A DNA stretch of 52,039 nt from Deltaproteobacteria bacterium (GTDB lineage: Bacteria; Bdellovibrionota_C; UBA2361; OMII01): contig CANLJX010000006.1 of the NCBI GenBank assembly GCA_947491545.1, positions 1 through 52,039 of the forward strand, given 5' to 3'. The translations under genes and the position numbers were made by a program. The notes beneath the pieces are model-generated. The model saw nothing but the letters and a program-made list of their open reading frames with translations. It had not been told where the DNA came from and did not search any database. This document shows, in pieces, positions 11,853 to 22,263 of the stretch; positions within the stretch are counted from its first letter, which is position 1; each line of letters starts with the position of its first letter.

Positions 11853-13349
11853 CTAGATACTCGGAGCTGGGCGAACGCTCCCCGTTCGCAAGAAGTTCTC
11901 TACCGCCGCACGGATCTGCGCGATGTCGCCCTCCTCGATACCACTCACCTGCTTCAAAGCCTCATCGTCAGCCTCAACGACTGCCTGAATCGTCTTGAAT
12001 CCTGCTCCAACTAACATCTCTCGGATATCCGCCGGGATCGGCAGGCGCTCAAGGTCCGAAATCGCATCGCCACCAACTTCTGCGACCTGGTCGAGCAGGT
12101 CACCCATCTTCTCTGCGTAGTCCTTCGCTGAACGGTGGATTTCCGAAGCCTGGTCCTGGCTCAGCCCCTCTACTTCGAACAGCTCCTCAAGTGCCGCATC
12201 AGCAACTTCGCGAACACTGCGGTAGCCGTGCTGGAATAGAAGCTCTGCGTGCATGAAGTCTATGTTCGGGATGGAACTGAGGGCTGCACGCGCGCGGCGA
12301 GCCTCTTCCTCAGCAACAGAAACGCTTCGCACGTCGAGACGCCATCCTGTCAGCTTGCTCGCAAGCTTGACGTTCTGGCCACGTCGGCCGATCGCGAGCG
12401 AGAGCTGGTCGTCCGGAACGATGACCTCCATCGAGTGCTGGTCCTCGTCGACGACGACGCGGCTAACTTCGGCCGGCGAGAGAGCACGCGCAACGAACGA
12501 CGGCTCATCTGGGGTCCAGGTGATTATGTCGATGCGCTCTCCACGCAGCTCCTGAACAACTGCCTGCACACGGGAACCCTTAATTCCGACGCACGCTCCG
12601 ACTGGATCAACGCTCGGGTCGCTCGAACTGACGGCGATCTTGGCACGCTCGCCCGGCTCGCGGGCAACAGCCTTGAGCTCAATGACACGATCAGCGATCT
12701 CTGGCACCTCGAGCTCAAAGAGCTTCTTGAGAAGATCCGGATGGCTGCGAGTGAGTACGATCTGCGGACCTCGAGCTGAGCGGTCTACATCGAGGATCAT
12801 TCCACGCAGGCGATCTCCAGGGCGGTAACGCTCTCGAGAGATCTGCTCACGCTTCGGGAGGATGGCCTCAGTGCGACCAAGGTTGACTATGATGTTGCCG
12901 CGCTCAAGCCGGAGCACGATGCCGTTGATGAGGTCGCCCTTGGAGTCCTTGTATTCCTCGTAGATAACTCCGCGCTCGGCATCACGCACCTTTTGCATGA
13001 TAACCTGCTTGGCAGTCTGCGCGGCGATTCGGCCGAGCACCTCTGTGTCGAGCTTTTTTCCGAGCTCGTCGCCGACCATGGCGTCAGGGTCAACTGTCTC
13101 GCGAGCCTCTGCGGTCGAGATCTGCGTGTCAGGATCTTCGACGTTGTCGACGACAACCTTGAACTGCACGACCTCAATCTCGCCTGTCTCCTCGTTGAAC
13201 TTCGTCTCAAGGTTCAGGCTGTGACCGAAGTGCTTGCGCGCCGCCGAGAGCATCGCGGACTCAACCGCCTCGATAAGCACCTGCTTATCGATGCCTTTGT
13301 CGCGGCCCATCTGGCTCAGAATCGCGTTCAAGTCAAAGTTTGCTGACAT
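11853..13349 (-). CDS. nusA: transcription termination/antitermination protein NusA
   Basis: S1/KH architecture: GACVGIKGSRVQAVVQELRGERIDII, LAIGRRGQNVKLASKLTGW. Confidence 0.97.
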   Translation of the reverse strand: MSANFDLNAILSQMGRDKGIDKQVLIEAVESAMLSAARKHFGHSLNLETKFNEETGEIEVVQFKVVVDNVEDPDTQISTAEARETVDPDAMVGDELGKKLDTEVLGRIAAQTAKQVIMQKVRDAERGVIYEEYKDSKGDLINGIVLRLERGNIIVNLGRTEAILPKREQISRERYRPGDRLRGMILDVDRSARGPQIVLTRSHPDLLKKLFELEVPEIADRVIELKAVAREPGERAKIAVSSSDPSVDPVGACVGIKGSRVQAVVQELRGERIDIITWTPDEPSFVARALSPAEVSRVVVDEDQHSMEVIVPDDQLSLAIGRRGQNVKLASKLTGWRLDVRSVSVAEEEARRARAALSSIPNIDFMHAELLFQHGYRSVREVADAALEELFEVEGLSQDQASEIHRSAKDYAEKMGDLLDQVAEVGGDAISDLERLPIPADIREMLVGAGFKTIQAVVEADDEALKQVSGIEEGDIAQIRAAVENFLRTGSVRPAPSI

Positions 13350-13411
13350 AGCATTACCTCATCTTTTTCTCTCGCTACGGGGCTTCTTTCTCCTCGCGCC
13401 CCGAAGCTTAC

Positions 13412-13963
13412 CTAAAACTTAAAGTCCACTCGGGCGTCCTTAACGTCCCGCAGGCTCAAATTCACCACTTCGTCCCGCTCATCAGTCTCAAGTCGCAGCG
13501 CCTCGCCGTCGACAGCGGCGAGAATCCCCGTCGCAACTCGATACGAGCCGCTCGGCTCGCGGAACTTCAGCCGAACCCGCTCTCCAACAGCGCCCCCGAA
13601 ATGCTCCGCACGGCGAAGCCTTCGGTTGATGCCGGGACTCGACACCTCAAGCAGGCACCCCTCAGGGATCAGGCCCTCCTGCTCATCGACATCGAGGATC
13701 CGCTTCGCAACGCGTGTGCAATCCTCAAACGACACTCCCGTCCTGCGAGGATGCTCTTCATCGCCCTCTGCTTGCGGCTCTTCAACTGGTGCCGGCTCAG
13801 CTCCCTTTGGGCGGTAGATGTACACCCGCAAGATCCCGCCGTGTCCGCTCTCGCCACCACCTGGAAGGTCCATGTCGAAAAGCGTTACCCCCTCTTCGGC
13901 GGCTATCTTGCTGATAGCCTCCCAGAGGGAACCGGAGACCGGATTGAGGGCGCCAACTGCCAT
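13412..13963 (-). CDS. rimP: ribosome maturation factor RimP
   Basis: Trimmed to MAVGALNPVSGSLWEAI...; CTRVAKRILD, LEVSSPGINRRLRRAEHF. Confidence 0.88.
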   Translation of the reverse strand: MAVGALNPVSGSLWEAISKIAAEEGVTLFDMDLPGGGESGHGGILRVYIYRPKGAEPAPVEEPQAEGDEEHPRRTGVSFEDCTRVAKRILDVDEQEGLIPEGCLLEVSSPGINRRLRRAEHFGGAVGERVRLKFREPSGSYRVATGILAAVDGEALRLETDERDEVVNLSLRDVKDARVDFKF

Positions 13964-14278
13964 ACGGAATCTTCTACTGCTCCTGCACCTCCAGCCCTCT
14001 GCCTCAGCAATCGCGCCGCAAGCATTTAGGACTACCCCCAACAACTTATCTGTCTCAACGCCGGACTCTGGACGAAACCCATGCGTTGCCACCGATAGCG
14101 TGACCCTGAGAAACCACTCGTTATCAGGATAACGTTGCAGCCACAGGAACTGCGGCTGCCCAGCAGGGGATCCCACTGGAGTCGAGGGAGGGTACCATAA
14201 TGAAAGCGCAGCTTCAACTCCGCCCCCTGCACGCCGAAGGTGCCCTAAGCAGCCCAAATGATTGAATGGAAGCGCCCT

Positions 14279-14869
14279 TTAGGCTAGCGCATGGAACCGC
14301 ACGGGCATGAAAGCCTTGGGGTGATGGAAGTCGGGTTCAACCCCAGAAACTGGGCACGATGAGATGAAAACTCTCTGCGGTTTATGCGAGATGCCGGACA
14401 CGTGAACTGTTGAGCTCTCCGAGAGCTCCACCGCAAGACAAGAAAGTTCCACCCCAAGCACCACTCTCCACTGTCCCTCGCCCAACTCCACCCGAATGAC
14501 GGGCTCCCGCAGTTCCGGGATGGTGGTCTCGCGGGTCCTGTAGGAACTAAGGACAACGGTCCACCACGCACCTCCTGGACTGACATTGAACTCCTGGTAG
14601 CGCCCGGAGCTCTCCTTGATGAAGATCTCTGCAACGTCCCGTTCCCACAGCCCCTCAATGAAATCGCCACTCGAATGCTGCGGTTCGTACTCCGTGCCGC
14701 CTGACAAGGAAGCCACAAACCAGAACCGCTTGGGATCTCGCACAATCGCCCACTGCAGCGGTTGCGGAAGCGCCTGCCCGTTCCAGCCCATCGCGACTGA
14801 CTGAAACGGCAGATGATTAAGCTGTTCGAGAGAGACATGTGTAGGGGACTCAAAGATCGTAACGGTCAC
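14279..14869 (-). CDS. DOMON/CBM9-like carbohydrate-binding domain protein
   Basis: Beta-rich 196-aa protein with ERDVAEIFIKESSGRYQEFNVSPGGAWW pattern; overlaps the glycosidase gene by 4 bp. Confidence 0.55.
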   Translation of the reverse strand: MTVTIFESPTHVSLEQLNHLPFQSVAMGWNGQALPQPLQWAIVRDPKRFWFVASLSGGTEYEPQHSSGDFIEGLWERDVAEIFIKESSGRYQEFNVSPGGAWWTVVLSSYRTRETTIPELREPVIRVELGEGQWRVVLGVELSCLAVELSESSTVHVSGISHKPQRVFISSCPVSGVEPDFHHPKAFMPVRFHALA

Positions 14870-16602
14870 GCCGAACCTCGCGGGCTCGGCCGCACGACCT
14901 CTTCGAGGATGCGCGCTTCGCGCAGGTAGGCATCAACGAGAAGCATTGCGTCTTGAGCTCGCTCAAAAGCCAGGCCGAGGGCCGCCTGCGCCATCAGCAG
15001 CGGAGAGTTGTGGTTGGCTAACCAGGACTCTCTGCGTGAATCCCAGGCGAAAGCCTCCGGAAGAATTCCGCGCGGAATCGTGAAGCTGCGCCCCTTGCCA
15101 GCCACATTAAGCACCGACACCGCAGGCGTAATAAACGAAAGGGATCGCTTGAGGTGCCGATCAGCGTACACGTAAGACTCTATCTCTCGGGCGCCTGACT
15201 CGACGAAGCGTCGGTAGAAGTAGGCCGCCAGGAGCGGGTCGAAGAGACTCCACTCGGCAGGGCGCATAGCATTCGAGCGCGTCGCGAATTCCCCCTTATC
15301 CTCGGGATTCCGGTTGTGATGGTAATCCTGTCCCACGTACCGGTCAGGCCCCTCGAATGCATCTCGCTCCCAGCGGCGGAATCCCGCCTCGCCCATGTTG
15401 CGATACACTGTGCGCAAGATCGTGTTCTGCCTCTCTATCGAGAGACCGCAATCAAACGGGTAGAGCAGCAGCAGCATCGCCGAGTCAACAGGTCGGCGGT
15501 CGCATTCAGTCGCGAGACCCTCGGTGGGGATTCGGTGGTGCACCGTCTCAAGGCAGCGCCCAAGCGTCTCCTCAACCTGCGCGCGGAAGGTACGTGGATC
15601 CTGGCGACCGTTGTACTCAACCGGCAAACACCCCCACCCTTCCCTCTCGTGAAATTCAACCGCCTCTCGCAGCGCCGCGACGACGATTCCAACCGACGTC
15701 GCTCGTCTCCACTCACGAATATCCTCCCAGGGGCCGTAGTCGAGCGTGTCGTGAACCCCGGCTCCGTAGAACATCTTCAGGGCTGCCGGCAGGATGGAGT
15801 CCGTTGAAGAGAGATCGGGATCCAGCAGCCGGAGATTGAAGTGTCCGCCGCCTGACTGTTCCCCGTTCTTCGCCGCGTTGTTTGCGAAGCGGTACGGCGC
15901 CCAGACCATAGCGCCGAGCGCGTCGAGCTGCTGGTGCCCCCAATCGTGGTTACAGAAGCCTATCTCCCCGCCGGCACCGATTGAAAACTTGATGTGGGGC
16001 CCATCGTTTCCTTCGATGAAGCGTTTGCGGCGCTCCTCCATCGGCCCCCAGTGGAACTGCAGGATCTTTCCGCGGTGGTGCTCACTGCCCGCGAAGTTCC
16101 AGAGGTTCTTCACTATCTGCTCGGCTTTGTCCGAGAACCCCGCCCGGTTTAGCGCTGCTGCAGTGATGATGCTGTCTCGCGCCCACATGTTTCGTGAGTA
16201 GTCCTCAGCGTGGCCTGAGCCCTCGTAATGAAGAAGATGATTCTGTACCGCTGCGCTGATCGCCCCAGTCTTAAATCCAATCAGCGAGAGATCGAGCATC
16301 GGATGGGCCAGGATCTGGTGGAGGTCGCTGATATTGAGCGGCCTGCTCTTGCGGATAAACCGCTCGAAGGGATGACCAGCTGCGAGCTGCTCACTTATCG
16401 GCACAGACTTTAGGGCCGGCAGCCCACACTCGTGAAATGGCTTGAACGCTTGTGGGGAGAAGATGCGCAGCGGCTGAACGACATCTGTGTTCTGGGGCTT
16501 CAGCAACCCTTTGGCCAAGTCGCAGTGCCACTGGGAATCGGAAACGGCTGCGGATAACCTTCGAGCAATCTCTAGCTGGGTCATGCAAAAACCAACCTCC
16601 AA
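14866..16602 (-). CDS. GH15-like / six-hairpin glycosidase family protein (start may be 16584)
   Basis: YSRNMWARDSIITAAALNRAG, AEWSLFDPLLAAYFYRRFV, ILPEAFAWDSRRESWLANHNSPLLMAQAALGLAF. Confidence 0.65.
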   Translation of the reverse strand: MEVGFCMTQLEIARRLSAAVSDSQWHCDLAKGLLKPQNTDVVQPLRIFSPQAFKPFHECGLPALKSVPISEQLAAGHPFERFIRKSRPLNISDLHQILAHPMLDLSLIGFKTGAISAAVQNHLLHYEGSGHAEDYSRNMWARDSIITAAALNRAGFSDKAEQIVKNLWNFAGSEHHRGKILQFHWGPMEERRKRFIEGNDGPHIKFSIGAGGEIGFCNHDWGHQQLDALGAMVWAPYRFANNAAKNGEQSGGGHFNLRLLDPDLSSTDSILPAALKMFYGAGVHDTLDYGPWEDIREWRRATSVGIVVAALREAVEFHEREGWGCLPVEYNGRQDPRTFRAQVEETLGRCLETVHHRIPTEGLATECDRRPVDSAMLLLLYPFDCGLSIERQNTILRTVYRNMGEAGFRRWERDAFEGPDRYVGQDYHHNRNPEDKGEFATRSNAMRPAEWSLFDPLLAAYFYRRFVESGAREIESYVYADRHLKRSLSFITPAVSVLNVAGKGRSFTIPRGILPEAFAWDSRRESWLANHNSPLLMAQAALGLAFERAQDAMLLVDAYLREARILEEVVRPSPRGSA

Positions 16603-16913
16603 CCAATTCCAACAGGAACCTCAGGTTAGCCATTGGTTAGCTTCCCACAAAGGGGGAATTATGCGAGGAGCGAGCAACTAGCATTTCTGCCAGGACTTTT
16701 TCTGCTGATTAAGGCTCCACTGTGCCCTCAAATGATTGCCAAAAAGTGCATTCCGGTATTTGGACCCTGTTAAAACCCTGATCTCTCTGCTAGTTTCCGA
16801 ACGATGTTCTCCTTCTAAGGCTGTCCCGGCCTCACTCCGCCCACTGGGCGAGCGACGCGGGGAAAGGCGTTTTGACCAGAAGGTTTTCTTTTTAGGTCGA
16901 AAGGAGGTCTGCC

Positions 16914-17369
16914 ATGCGGAGCGTTTCGCGCTTTCGCTTAGCGAGCGTCCGTTGTTGCCCGGTGTGCCGAGATGCAGTGAGTTTGCAGGATGAGTGTTGC
17001 TCACCTGACTGCTCAGAGCGGCTCGAAGATGCAAGGAGCAGCATCGGCTGGATTCGTGTAAAGACCACGGACCTGCGCGCTGATTTATACGAGCTTGAGG
17101 AAAACCTCGGGCGAGTTCAGCTGAAATTAGAGAAGCTCGAGCGGCTGTTAGCTCGGCTTGATAGCGGATGGTGGCGAGCCGTCTACGCAGGAGTATTCGC
17201 CAAAGCGAACCTGATTGGACCCTTGGCGCTGCGTGCCCAAAAGCGCCTAAAGCGCCTTGGAAAGCTTCTCCGTCCGCTAGACAAACGATGGAAGGTTCTG
17301 AAACCGAAGGTTGCTGACTCTGAGAGGGAACTCGAGGAGCTTGAGACAATCCTGCGGCAATCTTGTTAA
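16914..17369 (+). CDS. small protein: Cys-rich zinc-binding-like N-terminus plus coiled-coil
   Basis: CCPVC...CCSPDC then Leu/Glu-rich heptads; AAGGAGG ribosome-binding site immediately upstream. Confidence 0.65.
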   Translation: MRSVSRFRLASVRCCPVCRDAVSLQDECCSPDCSERLEDARSSIGWIRVKTTDLRADLYELEENLGRVQLKLEKLERLLARLDSGWWRAVYAGVFAKANLIGPLALRAQKRLKRLGKLLRPLDKRWKVLKPKVADSERELEELETILRQSC

Positions 17370-17550
17370 CCGTGAGGAGGAGGTGGCGCAATCCATTCCT
17401 CACGGAATGGTCATTACGTCACCCTCACTTTTACCGCGCAACCCGTCGCCGGCACCGGCTACGGACCCGAACACCCCACGCACCCACTGACCAAGATCAG
17501 CGACGATGTAGGGCTCCCCAGGGCACAGTAGCTGTTTTCTCGGGAGGCGT

Positions 17551-17997
17551 ATGCCAAAGACATGGATCCTCGTAGCCAGCCGCGACCAAGCCCGCATCTT
17601 CGTTCGTGAAGGCTTAGGAAAGCTCTCGCTGCGCTGGGACGTTGGCAACCCGGCCGGTCGCCTAAAAAATCAGGATATTGAGAGCGACCGGCACGGCGCC
17701 AGCACTGACAACCGTATGCGCGCCCAGCAAAGCTACAGCACGGAGGAAGAAGCCCGTGACCGTCTGCTGAAGAACTTCTACCGCGATACGCTGGCATCCG
17801 TAGAGCGAGACTATATGAAGGAAGGCGGCGACCGCCTCGTGATCGCTGCAGAGCCTCGGCTGCTCGGTATCATTCGCGAACTCTTGCCGCTGCATCTGCA
17901 ACGCGCGCTCTCACAAGAGATCCCCAAAGACCTATGGCACGAGCAAGCTAGGGAGATCGAAGCTCGCCTGACTGTGTCGCCCGTGAAGGGGCCGTAG
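17551..17997 (+). CDS. host attachment family protein
   Basis: MPKTWILVASRDQARIFVREG...EEARDRLLKNFYRDTLASVERDYM...RLVIAAEPRLLGIIRELL; GGGAGG upstream of ATG. Confidence 0.75.
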   Translation: MPKTWILVASRDQARIFVREGLGKLSLRWDVGNPAGRLKNQDIESDRHGASTDNRMRAQQSYSTEEEARDRLLKNFYRDTLASVERDYMKEGGDRLVIAAEPRLLGIIRELLPLHLQRALSQEIPKDLWHEQAREIEARLTVSPVKGP

Positions 17998-18000
17998 CGG

Positions 18001-18189
18001 CTACGCAACGTGCAGGTCGAGGTGCAGCTCGTCTGTCTCCATTGTCGCCGGACGCGAACAGCCCCGCATAGTGCTGGAGCAAGAACCGATCACGCCACTC
18101 AGGAGAAGGATCCAGACTGCGAGAAAGAAGAGCCGCCGGACTTTCAGCCGTTTATCGGCGCTCGGGCGAACTATGTCATTGACGCTCAT
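18001..18189 (-). CDS. small putative lipoprotein
   Basis: Hydrophobic FFLAVWILLLSGVIGSC stretch with a possible lipobox; start at MSVND. Confidence 0.4.
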   Translation of the reverse strand: MSVNDIVRPSADKRLKVRRLFFLAVWILLLSGVIGSCSSTMRGCSRPATMETDELHLDLHVA

Positions 18190-18205
18190 GGGCCCCGCAC
18201 GGCAA

Positions 18206-19369
18206 TCAGGCTTTCTCATGCCGCAGTCGCGGCAATCCGAGCACTCGCTCGGCTATAATTGACCGTTGAATCTCAGAAGTGCCCGCCGCAATCGTCCTGC
18301 CACGCGAGTAGAGGTAGCGATGCACATCGTGAGCGGCCTCGCCGTGTTCCTCACCGAGCGCTGCAGAGACACCACGCAACGAAACCGCCAGCTTGCACAG
18401 CCTTTGGAACGACTCACTCCAGAGCAGCTTGTCCATCGATCCCTCGGGACCAGGCGCCTTGCCTTTTGCGTACGACAGCAAATGGGAGTACGCCAGGGCT
18501 CTTGTCGCACACGCTGATGTAACCGCTTGAGCCAACTCAATCGCATCACTGCCCGCCACCGTGCCCCCGTGCTCGCGCAGCAGTCCATTGAGCGCAACTT
18601 CCGATTGAAGCTGCCGGGAGAACGTTAGAACCACCCGCTCGAACATGAGCGTCGATATCGCTATCTTCCAGCCATCTCCGGGCTGCCCTACGAGGTTATC
18701 AGAAGCAACAAAAACGTCATCGAAGAAAACTTCATTGAACTCACGGTCGCCACTGGCTTGGCGCAAAGGTCGAGTCGTAATCCCCTGCGACTTCATGTCA
18801 ACCAACAAGTACGAAAGCCCCTCATGCTTCTTGGGCGAGTCTGCCGTTCGGCACAAGACGAAGCACCAGTCCGCGATGTGCGCAAAGCTCGTCCATATTT
18901 TCTGGCCCGAAAGGCGATAGCCGCCTTCAACAGGAACAGCTCGCGCGCGCACTGCTGCCAGGTCGCTCCCCGCCCCAGGCTCCGAGAACCCCTGGCACCA
19001 GAGCTCATCACCGGTCAGTATCCGCGGCAGAAACCGTTTTCGCTGCTCATCCGAGCCATGCGAGATCAGCACCGGCCCTACCATGGTGAGGCCAAAGAGC
19101 CCCAGAACCTGAGGCGCGGCGACACGCACAAGCTCCTCTTGAACGATAGCCTCTTCGACCAGGGTCAGGCCCCGTCCACCAAAGGCTTCAGGCCAATGCG
19201 TTCCGATCCAGCGCCCCGAAGCAAGCTGCGCCTGCCACGCTCGTCCGACTCTCTGAAACTCTTCAAGAGAAGTCTCAACGGGCGCCGGCGGCGGCGGATT
19301 CTTGGCCAGCCAATCGCGCAGCGAGGCCCTGAATGCTTCACTTCTCTCTGATAGGTCTAGCTTCAGCAC
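18206..19369 (-). CDS. acyl-CoA dehydrogenase
   Basis: WCQGFSEPGAGSDLAAVRARA, GQKIWTSFAH, AAGTSEIQRSIIAERVLGLPR. Confidence 0.95.
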   Translation of the reverse strand: MLKLDLSERSEAFRASLRDWLAKNPPPPAPVETSLEEFQRVGRAWQAQLASGRWIGTHWPEAFGGRGLTLVEEAIVQEELVRVAAPQVLGLFGLTMVGPVLISHGSDEQRKRFLPRILTGDELWCQGFSEPGAGSDLAAVRARAVPVEGGYRLSGQKIWTSFAHIADWCFVLCRTADSPKKHEGLSYLLVDMKSQGITTRPLRQASGDREFNEVFFDDVFVASDNLVGQPGDGWKIAISTLMFERVVLTFSRQLQSEVALNGLLREHGGTVAGSDAIELAQAVTSACATRALAYSHLLSYAKGKAPGPEGSMDKLLWSESFQRLCKLAVSLRGVSAALGEEHGEAAHDVHRYLYSRGRTIAAGTSEIQRSIIAERVLGLPRLRHEKA

Positions 19370-19398
19370 TGTCGGAGCGTTCCCGAAGACACGCGCAA

Positions 19399-20934
19399 TT
19401 AAAGCTTACGCCAGGAATGCCCCTGCCTCGTGAGCAGCTCATCGGCTTCGGGCGGCCCCCACGTGCCGGCATCGTAGTGCCGCAGCGGCGGAGCATCGGG
19501 CGAGCGCCATGCGTCAAATATCGGCGCCAGAAGATCCCACGACTCCTCGATTTCATCGTTGCGAGTAAAGAGCGTCGGGTCTCCCTTCATCACGTCGAGC
19601 AGCAGTCGCTCGTACGCCTCCGGCGAAGCCACGCCGAACGAGCTGTCGTAGGTGAAGTCCATCTCGACCGGCCTAACTCGCAGACGCGGTCCCGGCGGCT
19701 TTGAGCTGACTCGCAAGGACATCCCCTCTCGAGGCTGAACCTGGATCGAAAGCACGTTGTGCTCCAGCTCTCCGACGTTGCGGCCCTTAAAGAGGGAGTC
19801 CGGGGCCTTGTTGAAGAATATGGTGATCTCGGTGATGCGCTTCGGCAGCCGCTTGCCAGCGCGGATGTAGATCGGGACTCCGCTCCAGCGCCAGTTGTCG
19901 ATCTCAAGCTTGAGCGCCACGAAGGTGTCGGTGCTTGTGTCCGCAGCGACCCCCTTCTCTTCACGGTACCCTGGAACCTCCTCGGAGCCGACCCTGCCCT
20001 TGCTGTACTGGCCACGCACCGTGTTGCGCTTCACCTCCTCAAGAGTCATGCGCTTGATAGACCGCAACACCTTCGCCTTCTCGTCACGAATACTGTCCGC
20101 ATCACTGAGCGAGATCGGCGGCTCAATGCAAAGCAGCGCGAGCATCTGCAGCACGTGGTTCTGCACGATATCGCGCAGGATGCCGTTCTGGTCAAAGTAC
20201 GCAGCGCGGCTCCCAATGCCGATATCTTCACACACCGAGATCTGGATGTGGTCAACGTACTTTCGGTTCCACAGCGGCTCAAAGATGCCGTTGGCGAAGC
20301 GGAACACGAGGATGTTCTGCACCGTCTCTTTGCCGAGGTAATGGTCGATACGGTAAATCTGTTCCTCTGCCAGGCTCTTGCGCAGAACCGTATTCAGCTC
20401 ACGCGCTGACGCAAGATCGTGCCCGAACGGCTTCTCCACCACCACAGACGTCCGGCGGCTCGACCTGCCGTAATCTTCAATCAGCCCAACTTCTTTCAGG
20501 TTGGAAGCAATCGGCCCGAAGAACTGGGGCGCCATCGCAAGGTAGTACACGTAATTGAACTGCTGGTTGCTCGCTGCGCACAGGCTCTCCATGCGACCCT
20601 TGAGGGCCTCAAAGTCTCCGAGCACTTCGCCATTGCACGGCTGGTAGTGAAGGTTCTTCGCAAACTTCTCCCAGACAGCAGGACTGATCGGGCGCCGCGA
20701 GTGCTTCATCACTCCTTCGTGCACCTTCGCGCGGAACTCATCGTCGCTGAGCTTCGATCGCGAGGAGCCGATCACGATGAAGTTCTCGGGCAGATACTGA
20801 TCCTCTGCCAGGTTGCAGAGAGCAGGAATGAGCTTGCGGGATGTCAGATCACCGCTCGCGCCGAAGATCACCAGCAGTGTTGCCGGTGGTCGGACGATTC
20901 GGGACTCTTGGTCGAGGTCTGCAGGATTTGCCAC
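19399..20934 (-). CDS. zwf: glucose-6-phosphate 1-dehydrogenase
   Basis: IFGASGDLTSRKLIPAL, RIDHYLGKETVQNILVFRFAN. Confidence 0.98.
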   Translation of the reverse strand: MANPADLDQESRIVRPPATLLVIFGASGDLTSRKLIPALCNLAEDQYLPENFIVIGSSRSKLSDDEFRAKVHEGVMKHSRRPISPAVWEKFAKNLHYQPCNGEVLGDFEALKGRMESLCAASNQQFNYVYYLAMAPQFFGPIASNLKEVGLIEDYGRSSRRTSVVVEKPFGHDLASARELNTVLRKSLAEEQIYRIDHYLGKETVQNILVFRFANGIFEPLWNRKYVDHIQISVCEDIGIGSRAAYFDQNGILRDIVQNHVLQMLALLCIEPPISLSDADSIRDEKAKVLRSIKRMTLEEVKRNTVRGQYSKGRVGSEEVPGYREEKGVAADTSTDTFVALKLEIDNWRWSGVPIYIRAGKRLPKRITEITIFFNKAPDSLFKGRNVGELEHNVLSIQVQPREGMSLRVSSKPPGPRLRVRPVEMDFTYDSSFGVASPEAYERLLLDVMKGDPTLFTRNDEIEESWDLLAPIFDAWRSPDAPPLRHYDAGTWGPPEADELLTRQGHSWRKL

Positions 20935-20958
20935 GGTGCTTCCTTAAATAAAGTGCGA

Positions 20959-22086
20959 CTAGATCGCTTTCCTCTTTGCGTCGATTGAAGCCAAAAGCTC
21001 TTTGTACGAATCAGCAAAGCTCTTCACTCCAGCGACTTGAAGATCGCGGAGCATCGAGTCGAAGCTCAGCCCAAGAGCGCCGAGGCGCGCGACGAGGGCC
21101 TCTGCCTGCGCGAGTCCGGCATGCAGCCGCGGCTCAATCGTCCCCCCCGCAAGCAACGCCTTCAGCGTGGCTGGCGGCATCGTGTTGACCGTGTCACGTC
21201 CGGAGAGCTCCTCCACGTACATCACTGCCTTGAAAGCCGGGTTCTTGGTGCCAGTGCTCGCCCACAGTGGTCGCTGAACGCGAGCGCCCTTCTCTCGGAG
21301 CGTCTTGAAGCGCTCGGAACCGAAGAGCTTCTCGAAGCTTGCATAGGCCAGCTTTGAATTCGCTACTCCAACTTTCCCGAACAGCGCTTCCTTGTCCGCT
21401 GCGGTCGCCTTCCCCTCTTTCAGAAGGCCGTCGAGAGCTTTTTCCACACTCGAATCAACTCGCGAAACGAAGAAGCTTGCGACTGAGGAGATGTTCTTGA
21501 GGCTCTCGCCTCGCCCTGCCCGGGTCTCAAGCGCTGCGATGTAGGCGTGTGCGACCTGCTCGTACACCTGCGTCGAGAAAATAAGGGTCACGTTGACGTT
21601 GATACCCTGTTCGAGCACAGCCTGAATAGCGGGAATGCACTCCGGGGTGGCTGGGATCTTGATCATGATGTTGGGGCGGCCGAGCTTTTTCCAGAGTCGC
21701 ACGGCCGCATCGACCGTCCCTTTTCCATCAGCTGCCAGGTACGGCGAGACCTCAATGCTGGCATAGCCGTCGCCTGCCCCAGTCGCGTCGTAGATCGGCC
21801 GAAGCAGATCAGCAGCAGCAGCTACGTCCCGAACCATTAGCTCCTCCGAGAGAGCCTCTGTCGAGAGGTTCTTCAGCTCCGGCTGCTTCATGTCTTCGTC
21901 GTAGTTATTGGTGTCGGCGATCGCCTGCTTAAAGATGGTGGGGTTGCTTGTGAGCCCCGAAACTCCCTGGGCAATCAGCGACTCAAGCTCGCCTGACCTC
22001 AAAACATCTCGGGACAGGTTGTCGTACCAAACCGACTGCCCGAGTTCGTTGAGGGCCAAAATTTGCGGGTTTTTGCTGGCTGTCAT
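20959..22086 (-). CDS. tal: transaldolase
   Basis: ELGQSVWYDNLSRDVL...GVSGLTSNPTIFKQAI, NIMIKIPAT; start trimmed to MTASKN. Confidence 0.95.
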   Translation of the reverse strand: MTASKNPQILALNELGQSVWYDNLSRDVLRSGELESLIAQGVSGLTSNPTIFKQAIADTNNYDEDMKQPELKNLSTEALSEELMVRDVAAAADLLRPIYDATGAGDGYASIEVSPYLAADGKGTVDAAVRLWKKLGRPNIMIKIPATPECIPAIQAVLEQGINVNVTLIFSTQVYEQVAHAYIAALETRAGRGESLKNISSVASFFVSRVDSSVEKALDGLLKEGKATAADKEALFGKVGVANSKLAYASFEKLFGSERFKTLREKGARVQRPLWASTGTKNPAFKAVMYVEELSGRDTVNTMPPATLKALLAGGTIEPRLHAGLAQAEALVARLGALGLSFDSMLRDLQVAGVKSFADSYKELLASIDAKRKAI

Positions 22087-22263
22087 GCTTGGATCTCCAA
22101 TTACCTTTGTAGCGTGGAGGATATACTTGATTTTCCAACTTTGCGAAACGAAAAGAAAGGCTTCAGCACCCGCCCAAGTCACCGCATTTACAGCAAAAGC
22201 GAGTTGATCGGTGAGGCTGGAACCAAGACTAGGAGGTGCCCGTCTGGTGTAGGCTGCTGGCTA

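Noticed and set aside
13964-14257. 98-aa N-terminal extension of the RimP ORF
   Set aside because: RimP homology begins at MAVGALNPVSGSLWEAI; upstream is open reading frame by chance
16678-17403. 241-aa minus-strand ORF
   Set aside because: Antisense to the better-supported 151-aa plus-strand gene, which has a strong ribosome-binding site and Cys motif
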